Source of the DNA: Bacteroidales bacterium UBA1769
GTDB lineage: Bacteria; Bacteroidota; Bacteroidia; Bacteroidales; UBA932
Assembly: GCA_002314725.1 (NCBI GenBank)
Contig: DCGV01000005.1
Location: 1 to 11,590, forward strand
Reading direction: 5' to 3'
Length of the DNA: 11,590 nucleotides
Of this stretch, positions 6,932-11,590 are shown in pieces. The notes beneath the pieces were generated by a model. It searched no databases. It had not been told where the DNA came from and saw nothing but the letters and a program-made list of their open reading frames with translations. Numbering within the stretch: position 1 is the stretch's first letter; each line of letters opens with the position of its first letter. The translations under genes and the position numbers were made by a program.

Positions 6932-9253
6932 CACATCTTTTACCAGACGGAGAGAAAAACCGTTAACACGTGAGGAATAAGACGGGTAATGGTATATTTT
7001 ACCGCTAAAGAATAGTCCATAGGCTAATTCAGGAGAATCTTCCTTTGCAACGCCACACCAATAGGCTCCGTTCTTTCCGTTTCGTTCATCAATATGGTAA
7101 CCTCGCCTCATTCCATCGGGAGCGAAACAGACAAGACCATTTCTTTCTGCATCAGCCCATGTGTTGGAATCGTACGAATCTTCAATAGTGCCGGCATAAT
7201 CGTCTGGGGCAATAATGAGACAATCTCCAACGCCTTTGATTAATACAGGATACTTCATTAATCTCTCGGCATTATTTCTGCGTGTCAATAAATATTCAAT
7301 CTCTCCATTTTCGCAATCTCTTAAAACCCTTAAACCACTTATACCTTCTACCGATAGCGTATGGGCATCATCACTTCCGTCGCAGAAAAGATGGTCCATG
7401 AGATTTTGCTCAATCTCCCCAAAAGCACAGTCCACTGATGCTTCCAATGTAGTTGCCCAATAAAAATGGCCGACATGATACGGATTCCATTCTACTGGAT
7501 AATCCATTGGATTCTCCTCAAATTTTAGTTCTGAGCCATTCCAATATATATTGCTTTTTGTAAACTGAATCTGGGAATCAGGACCTATAGAAAATTTGCC
7601 TGGGAGCAAGTTTGGAATAGTGGGGTTATTATATTCTTCATATCGGCCCGAATAGGTATCAACATGATAGTTATTAATGGCCTGAACAAGTTCTGGCATA
7701 AAATCTTTCATGGTAGGGTAAAGATTCTTGTTTTTCTCACGAAGTTCCAAAGCATCAACACAGGGATCTACCAATAAAAACCCAAGGGACTCTTGCTGTA
7801 ATACTAATTCTGTTTTATTATAGTTGTAATGCGAAAGAAGGTAACGAATGACACAGGAACGGACAAAAGTCTCACACATTATTGTCATTGGAGAACCGTA
7901 TGCCAGAGATTCCATTTGAGAACGCATCATCAAAAAAACTTCATTTACCTTCGCTTCAATCGGATCCCAGTATTCATAAATCAGAGGATTGCAAAATGGA
8001 TGACAGAATTCATGAATTATTATATCCAAAATGTTGCCGTAATATATTTCACCCGTTTGATTTTGTAGGACACTACCCATAACCGGGCTGGAAAAAATAC
8101 TGCCATCAGGAAGTTGCACAGATAGACCATTATTGTGAAGCCCTATCAAAAAACTTAGAATAATTTGATGAGACGGATTTTGCAAAGTCGAAAAAAAGGA
8201 ATCATACCATGAAAAATCAATATCACAAACCTTTTTAAAAGCTACAATAGCCTTACTGAACAATGGTTCCAAAGAATCGAACCACTCATCAAACCTTGAT
8301 TCATGATAAAATGCATTAACAGCCTTTAACATAGCATCTCTCTGCTGGGGAGTCCAGCGAAGATAAAAGGAGTCATTGACATACTCAGTATAGTTCTGAT
8401 TAAACGTAATCGTACCGTCATCCTGTATCTGAAGATGAAGGCCGTATGCTGTTACTGCATCATAGGAGAGGTCAATATTTCTATATTCTTTAGCTAGTCT
8501 TACCGCCTCATGATTTTTCATCGTGGAGAAGTACTCGTTCACACTTGCATTGACCTCTTTGATTTGACACTCGTTATACTCAGGTGCACCAGCCAGTTTC
8601 CAGATAAGGCACATCAATTCCACACCTTTGCTGAAAAAAGGTTCACTATCATTCGATGTTTGGCCCTGATTCTGCGTTATTGTAATCACCCCCATCATAT
8701 CTCCGTCCAATTGTTTCACCTTAACCGTTCCAACTCTCTGAACATTGCCTTCGTTTTTTGAAACTTTAAGCAATATTTTGGAAGTTTTTAAACCCTTTGT
8801 TTCTACATATTGAATCCAGTTTGCCTCTGATGTGACCTCATACACAACATTTGCTAGGACTTCAACCTCAATGTTCTGTGCTTCATTAGTGAGGTCAAAG
8901 TCTTTTTTTGAGACAATCAATCCCAGGTTGGTGCTTTGTCTGATGGTGACGGTTTTCGTGAGGTTATCTGCCTTGATTGTAATGGTAGCAGTTCTGTCGT
9001 CATACTCTGTATTGGCTTCTACCATTACAGAGATGGATGTGGCACTACTTGAGCCCGAGCCTGTAACAGTAGCCCAAGAAGCCGATGAGGCAGCAGTCCA
9101 ATCCTTGTTAGTTAAGAATGTGATATTCTGAGAGCCTCCATCCTTATTAAAGGATAATTCTGTGGTGGATACGTTTAATACTGCTGGAATTTCTTTGGTA
9201 CAAGATAAGGCCAATAGCAATGCCATTAATGTAATTGAAAGAAGATGTTTCAT
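6926..9253 (-). CDS. Multidomain lipoprotein: two BACON-like domains, HExxH metallopeptidase (DUF4932-like), FISUMP/lectin-like C-terminus
   Basis: The product has 775 residues. The lipoprotein signal MKHLLSITLMALLLALSC (Cys18) predicts an envelope-anchored, probably surface protein. Residues ~26-106 and ~111-196 are two beta-sandwich repeats of the BACON type, each ending in a strand closing with TVTIRQ or VITITQ. The middle (~204-552) holds DIIIHEFCHPFCNPL with His414, Glu415 and His418 of a zinc HExxH site; CETFVRS with Glu461 is a candidate third ligand. This layout resembles DUF4932 proteins. The C-terminal ~220 residues (FSIGPDSQIQFTKSNIYW, then LIIAPDDYAGT, YWCGVA and GFSLRLVKDVK) match the FISUMP / C-type-lectin-like modules of Bacteroidales surface proteins. 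The substrate is not known; a protein or glycoprotein target is inferred. The ATG at 9251-9253 directly opens the signal peptide. Domain limits are approximate; the metallopeptidase call is firm, the family name less so. Confidence 0.8.
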   Translation of the reverse strand: MKHLLSITLMALLLALSCTKEIPAVLNVSTTELSFNKDGGSQNITFLTNKDWTAASSASWATVTGSGSSSATSISVMVEANTEYDDRTATITIKADNLTKTVTIRQSTNLGLIVSKKDFDLTNEAQNIEVEVLANVVYEVTSEANWIQYVETKGLKTSKILLKVSKNEGNVQRVGTVKVKQLDGDMMGVITITQNQGQTSNDSEPFFSKGVELMCLIWKLAGAPEYNECQIKEVNASVNEYFSTMKNHEAVRLAKEYRNIDLSYDAVTAYGLHLQIQDDGTITFNQNYTEYVNDSFYLRWTPQQRDAMLKAVNAFYHESRFDEWFDSLEPLFSKAIVAFKKVCDIDFSWYDSFFSTLQNPSHQIILSFLIGLHNNGLSVQLPDGSIFSSPVMGSVLQNQTGEIYYGNILDIIIHEFCHPFCNPLIYEYWDPIEAKVNEVFLMMRSQMESLAYGSPMTIMCETFVRSCVIRYLLSHYNYNKTELVLQQESLGFLLVDPCVDALELREKNKNLYPTMKDFMPELVQAINNYHVDTYSGRYEEYNNPTIPNLLPGKFSIGPDSQIQFTKSNIYWNGSELKFEENPMDYPVEWNPYHVGHFYWATTLEASVDCAFGEIEQNLMDHLFCDGSDDAHTLSVEGISGLRVLRDCENGEIEYLLTRRNNAERLMKYPVLIKGVGDCLIIAPDDYAGTIEDSYDSNTWADAERNGLVCFAPDGMRRGYHIDERNGKNGAYWCGVAKEDSPELAYGLFFSGKIYHYPSYSSRVNGFSLRLVKDVK

Positions 9254-9257
9254 CGCG

Positions 9258-9265
9258 CAAATGTA
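9258..9265 (-). promoter_or_regulatory. -7 box TACATTTG only four bases before a start codon
   Basis: On the minus strand TACATTTG matches TAnnTTTG exactly and is followed by CGCG and then the ATG of the metallopeptidase lipoprotein gene. If used, transcription would begin at or within a few bases of the start codon, giving a leaderless mRNA. No -33 element is seen 19-21 bases upstream. A second near-match, TATCTTTA, lies at 9276-9283 and would leave a short leader. A chance match is possible in this AT-rich gap. Confidence 0.3.
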
Positions 9266-9341
9266 AATAGTAGCATAAAGATAGTATTTGTTTTGCGAAA
9301 AGCATAGAGTATCGCAAGTGCAATCAGTAATTTTGCCATAA

Positions 9342-9581
9342 TTCAGACAAGAACTTAGCTGTCACACTCTTGCTGAGAAGGTAAAACTTCCGTTCCCTCT
9401 TCATTTTCACATCTCACGCCATACATTTGCAACCATGGGGTTAAACAGAGATGTGGACATCAAGACAATTTCAACGCTTATGGGACACTCATCTGTCCTG
9501 ACCACAGAGAAGGTATATGCAACCTTACTCCCGTCAACACTGGAACAAGCAGTAGAAGAGAAACTTAACTTTCATTTTTAG
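9342..9581 (+). pseudogene. C-terminal remnant of a tyrosine recombinase (phage/transposon integrase)
   Basis: After a TAA at 9339-9341 the frame is open for 79 codons to TAG at 9579-9581. From about LAEKVKLPFPLHFH onward it is a typical integrase C-terminus: HISRHTFAT carries the box-II HxxR arginine, LMGHSS the following histidine, and TTEKVYA the nucleophile tyrosine, with the tail LPSTLEQAVEEKLNF. A full enzyme has about 300-400 residues; the N-terminal DNA-binding domain and the first catalytic Arg are missing, and the preceding bases belong to the upstream region of the leftward metallopeptidase gene. There is no good start, so it is probably not expressed as a working enzyme. The original gene likely belonged to an integrative element. 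An intact terminator follows 26 bases later, so the loss was at the 5' side. Confidence 0.85.
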
Positions 9582-9607
9582 GTTTTATACCGCCATATAT
9601 TCATTTC

Positions 9608-9646
9608 AGAGAGAGACCTGTTTTGCGCGGGTCTCTCTCTTTTTTA
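9608..9646 (+). terminator. Intrinsic terminator of the former recombinase gene
   Basis: AGAGAGAGACC (9608-9618) pairs perfectly with GGTCTCTCTCT (9630-9640) around an 11-base loop, followed directly by a run of T (9640-9645). It lies 26 bases after the recombinase stop on the same strand, so it is most simply that gene's own terminator, kept while the 5' part of the gene was lost. Confidence 0.85.
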
Positions 9647-9739
9647 CTATTCCTTTTTTTAGGAAGATTTCTAATTTCAATGGGTAGTCAAACGGGTAGT
9701 TTGAGGGTCAAAATAAGTCTTTTCACTATCCTTTTTTAC
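9642..9739. repeat. Imperfect ~20-bp direct repeats around a GGGTAGT cluster
   Basis: TTTTACTATTCCTTTTTTTA (9642-9661) and the similar run at 9720-9739 (TTTTCACTATCC then T-rich) form imperfect direct repeats, differing by one inserted and one lost base. They flank 58 bases holding GGGTAGT at 9682-9688 and 9694-9700 and a shortened GGGTCA at 9705-9710, spaced 12 and 11 bases apart. The second copy sits inside the inverted repeat TCAAAC-GGGTA-GTTTGA (9688-9704). The closeness to a recombinase remnant suggests recombinase binding sites, but this is inference. T-richness weakens the case for the outer repeats. Confidence 0.45.
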
Positions 9740-9770
9740 AAAAAAAGAGCAGTGGAACTATCCACTGCTC
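9740..9770 (-). terminator. Intrinsic terminator for leftward transcription (GDPD gene)
   Basis: GAGCAGTGGA (9747-9756) and TCCACTGCTC (9761-9770) form a perfect 10-bp stem with a four-base loop. On the minus strand it is followed by seven T (plus-strand A run 9740-9746). It therefore ends leftward transcription, most likely from the phosphodiesterase gene whose stop is 127 bases upstream. Confidence 0.85.
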
Positions 9771-9779
9771 AAAACTTAT

Positions 9780-9798
9780 ATTATTGAATATCAATAAT
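9780..9798. repeat. AT-rich dyad, 8-bp arms
   Basis: ATTATTGA (9780-9787) and TCAATAAT (9791-9798) are perfect inverted repeats with a three-base centre. It sits in the leftward 3' untranslated region between the phosphodiesterase stop and its terminator and could be a protein-binding site or an RNA hairpin. Confidence 0.5.
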
Positions 9799-9896
9799 TT
9801 ACAATCTAACAATCAGTTAGTATTCTTCCTCGTCGAAGGTCCCAGGTAATTTTTCCAGCAAATTTGCACATAAGCACGTTACACTTTTCGACCGGG

Positions 9897-10826
9897 TTAC
9901 AATGTGTGGCGCCCTTTCTTTTTTAGGAAACCTATCAATAATTCCGGTCTGTCTGTTTGAATCATTGAAACACCGTTGTCCAAGTATCGTTGATAAACAG
10001 AGGCTGGATCATCCGCTTGAAATGCAGCGTCATCGTCATTCCCATTGCCACCGCATAGCGAAGCCCAGATAGTGTTTACCCAGATTTTAGAGCCCTGAGC
10101 AATTATTTTCCTGCAGGCATCTTCAAAAGTACCATCCTCAGACTGCCAGCACACTTCATATGCAAGCGGAACGACATTCCCGCTCAGATATGAGTTAAAC
10201 AGGGCCATGCCAGCTTCTTTCTGCACATCTACTATTGGCATGTACATCACGTTATGGGTGTGCCTTGCCTCATTTTCTGCAACCTCACGAATCGATTTCT
10301 TCCCTTTTATCAGTATCTGCTCAGTCACTCCAAGTCGCTCAGCGATTTCAATCACTTTGTCATAATACTCATAACCTTGGTCAATATTCACACAGATTCG
10401 ATCTTTGCATATAGTCAAAGCCTGTTCAAGGGTCAAGATATGGGTGGTGTCAGACTTGACTCCGTGAGCTCTTTTCAGATTGAATTTCATCAACTCGTCA
10501 TAAGTATAGTCGTCGACTCTGCCTGAACCGGTCATACAACGGTCAATCGTATAATCATGGGAGAGGACCAGGACTGAATCTTTAGTCATTTTGAGATCCA
10601 GTTCCATAATGTCGGCCCCCATCCTGATAATTGATTCGATTGCCATCGCGGAATTCTCGGGATAATTGCGCCAATCTCCCCGATGGCATGCGACAACCAC
10701 ATACTTGGAGTCAGGGTCATGTATTTGTGCAGCAATTGCTTCAGCTCTATTATTGAACTTTTGAGAATGTGAGCATGAACACAGGCATACTGCTAATATT
10801 AAATAAAACAGGCTTCTATATTTCAT
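9897..10826 (-). CDS. Glycerophosphodiester phosphodiesterase family lipoprotein
   Basis: The product has 309 residues with a lipoprotein signal (MKYRSLFYLILAVCLCSC, lipidated Cys18), so it acts in the envelope. The GDPD TIM-barrel core is clear: ACHRGDWRNYPENS with His48-Arg49 and Glu57-Asn58; MELDLKMTKDSVLVLSHDYTIDR with Glu75, Asp77 (metal ligands) and His90; and the C-terminal MIQTDRPELLIGFL. His48 and His90 are the expected catalytic histidines. The family splits glycerophosphodiesters into glycerol-3-phosphate and an alcohol, with a divalent metal. The third conserved acidic segment reads CVNIDQGY, with Asp instead of the more common Glu, so the substrate may differ from bacterial GlpQ. 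It lies 105 bases downstream of the transposase-like gene on the same strand, and its terminator lies at 9740-9770. The ATG at 10824-10826 opens the signal peptide. Confidence 0.88.
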   Translation of the reverse strand: MKYRSLFYLILAVCLCSCSHSQKFNNRAEAIAAQIHDPDSKYVVVACHRGDWRNYPENSAMAIESIIRMGADIMELDLKMTKDSVLVLSHDYTIDRCMTGSGRVDDYTYDELMKFNLKRAHGVKSDTTHILTLEQALTICKDRICVNIDQGYEYYDKVIEIAERLGVTEQILIKGKKSIREVAENEARHTHNVMYMPIVDVQKEAGMALFNSYLSGNVVPLAYEVCWQSEDGTFEDACRKIIAQGSKIWVNTIWASLCGGNGNDDDAAFQADDPASVYQRYLDNGVSMIQTDRPELLIGFLKKKGRHTL

Positions 10827-10848
10827 TGGTATTTATATATTGTTTCCG

Positions 10849-10856
10849 TAAAGGTA
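10849..10856 (-). promoter_or_regulatory. Possible -7 box TACCTTTA for the GDPD gene
   Basis: On the minus strand TACCTTTA differs from TAnnTTTG in the last base and ends 22 bases before the ATG. A TTTG lies 17 bases further upstream, slightly closer than the usual -33 spacing. The call is tentative. Confidence 0.3.
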
Positions 10857-10931
10857 ACAATAAATATTATGCGCAAAGCATTGAATAGTATTTAGCCAAT
10901 CGCCGTGCTTCAAGAGCAGAGGATGACAGTC

Positions 10932-11590
10932 TTATTGTCGCGTTGGAAACAGCTGGTCAACTTCGTATTGTGTGAGGTAAAGCAACCTTCGGATCTGGCC
11001 GTTGGAGGAGCGGTATTTGAAGTGGAGTTCTCTGGCTACGTCAAGCTTTTGGGCTGGGGTCAGTTGTTTGACATATGAAGTGTTGTATTTTGAATTCAGG
11101 GTCTTCTGGAGTTCTGAGAAGAGTTCATCATCTGTGAGGAATTCTCTATCATCCATTTCTGTGGCAAGTTGGCTGTATGATTCTACACTTTTGCTGACCA
11201 GAGAAAAATAATGGTGGGCATCACGGAACATTGACATACCTAACTTTATGTCACAAAAGGAATCAGCTGTGATATATCCATCAGTAATTCTGGCGTTTTC
11301 GAGTCCGGAAGGGACTCTACCACGAAATAATGCACGCTGGTAGTCAATTGTCAATGATGACAAAAGTTCACTTTGAATCGGCACATTATAATAATTGGCG
11401 CCAGAACTCCAAGGATATGAAAAGGGTGTAAAATGCGGATTAACAACAAAACCGTTTCTATTGACATAAACAATAGTGTTCCTTAAGGATTTAAGATCAC
11501 AAATATCCTTTAGATTCATCCTGAATGTATCCGGAACCGGATAATTGTATTTAGAAGAGAGAAAACGTGACAGCCTTCTTCTGTAGGTTG
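10932..11590 (-). CDS. REP-associated (Y1-type) transposase-like protein, C-terminal part, cut by window
   Basis: The frame is open from the stop at 10932-10934 to the right edge. An ATG at 11517-11519 is internal, because the residues before it (TYRRRLSRFLSSKYNYPVPDTFR) read naturally into it, so at least 219 residues are visible and the N-terminus is outside. The segment LRNTIVYVNRNGFVVNPHFTPFSYPW and the tail VARELHFKYRSSNGQIRRLLYLTQYEVDQLFP resemble, from memory, the C-terminal region of Bacteroidetes proteins annotated as REP-element-mobilizing or IS200-like transposases. The tail looks like a helix-turn-helix (NGQIRRLLYLTQYEVDQL). The HUH motif and catalytic Tyr would lie outside the window, so the activity cannot be confirmed. 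Another DNA-binding protein is possible. It is upstream of and on the same strand as the phosphodiesterase gene. Confidence 0.45.
   Translation of the reverse strand, partial: TYRRRLSRFLSSKYNYPVPDTFRMNLKDICDLKSLRNTIVYVNRNGFVVNPHFTPFSYPWSSGANYYNVPIQSELLSSLTIDYQRALFRGRVPSGLENARITDGYITADSFCDIKLGMSMFRDAHHYFSLVSKSVESYSQLATEMDDREFLTDDELFSELQKTLNSKYNTSYVKQLTPAQKLDVARELHFKYRSSNGQIRRLLYLTQYEVDQLFPTRQ

Larger units (their letters stand above)
9582..9896. other. Gene-free, repeat- and dyad-rich stretch next to the recombinase remnant
   Basis: No intact gene is seen. From left to right it holds a rightward terminator, a pair of imperfect direct repeats flanking a GGGTAGT repeat cluster, a leftward terminator, an AT-rich dyad (9780-9798), a small dyad CTAAC/GTTAG (9806-9820), the perfect palindrome GCAAATTTGC (9858-9867) and two copies of GTTACA near 9879 and 9895. 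The stretch 9823-9896 stays open on the minus strand in a frame ending LEKLPGTFDEEEY at a TAA, but has no recognised homology. Together with the remnant this looks like the end of an eroded integrative element. Confidence 0.5.

Noticed and set aside
7829..8082. Plus-strand frames opposite the metallopeptidase gene
   Set aside because: They overlap the HEFCH region of the minus-strand gene and have no supporting features.
9741..9770. The perfect 10-bp inverted repeat as an insertion-sequence end
   Set aside because: The four-base loop and the T-run on the minus strand make an intrinsic terminator the simpler reading.
10857..10931. Short ATGC/GCAT and GACA/TGTC dyads upstream of the GDPD gene, considered as REP elements
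   Set aside because: The arms are only four bases long and not repeated nearby, so they are expected by chance.
1..11590. CRISPR array, tRNA, rRNA, defence system or phage structural genes
   Set aside because: No regularly spaced repeats, cloverleaf sequences or matching protein motifs were seen.

Overview
The window looks like chromosomal DNA from a member of the Bacteroidales. Protein evidence: several lipoproteins with typical Bacteroidetes lipoboxes, tandem BACON-like domains, an FHS-type sugar transporter, and a SusC-era style of secreted enzymes although no SusC/SusD pair is present. DNA evidence: several starts are preceded by matches to the Bacteroidetes -7 promoter box TAnnTTTG, and Shine-Dalgarno sequences are weak or absent. 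The genus cannot be fixed from the sequence alone.

Left part (1-2550). The 3' part of an oxyR-like peroxide regulator runs rightward off the left edge and converges on a leftward S41 serine-peptidase lipoprotein (930-1823). A small outer-membrane beta-barrel protein (1932-2549) diverges from the peptidase.

Centre (2566-6878). A rightward type-B carboxylesterase lipoprotein (2622-4157) has its own promoter-like box and a strong intrinsic terminator. It is followed by a probable two-gene transcript: an integral-membrane acyltransferase-3 protein (4335-5558) and an FHS/FucP-like sugar-proton symporter (5619-6878). A plausible but unproven theme is handling of acylated sugars: deacylation outside, sugar import, and acylation of an envelope glycan.

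Right part (6926-11590), mostly leftward. A large lipoprotein (6926-9253) joins two BACON-like domains, a zinc-metallopeptidase domain with HEFCH, and a C-terminal FISUMP/lectin-like module. Upstream of it is a 643-bp stretch without an intact gene. It holds the catalytic C-terminus of a tyrosine recombinase (9342-9581), that gene's terminator, a cluster of GGGTAGT direct repeats inside an inverted repeat, and several tandem dyads, one of which is the terminator of the next leftward gene. This reads as the eroded end of an integrative element. A glycerophosphodiester phosphodiesterase lipoprotein (9897-10826) follows. The right edge holds the C-terminal part of a protein resembling the Bacteroidetes REP-associated (Y1) transposases (10932-11590, leftward, cut by the window).

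No tRNA, rRNA or CRISPR array was seen. I found no clear new multi-gene system. The most unusual items are the metallopeptidase fusion protein and the recombinase-remnant region with its repeat cluster.
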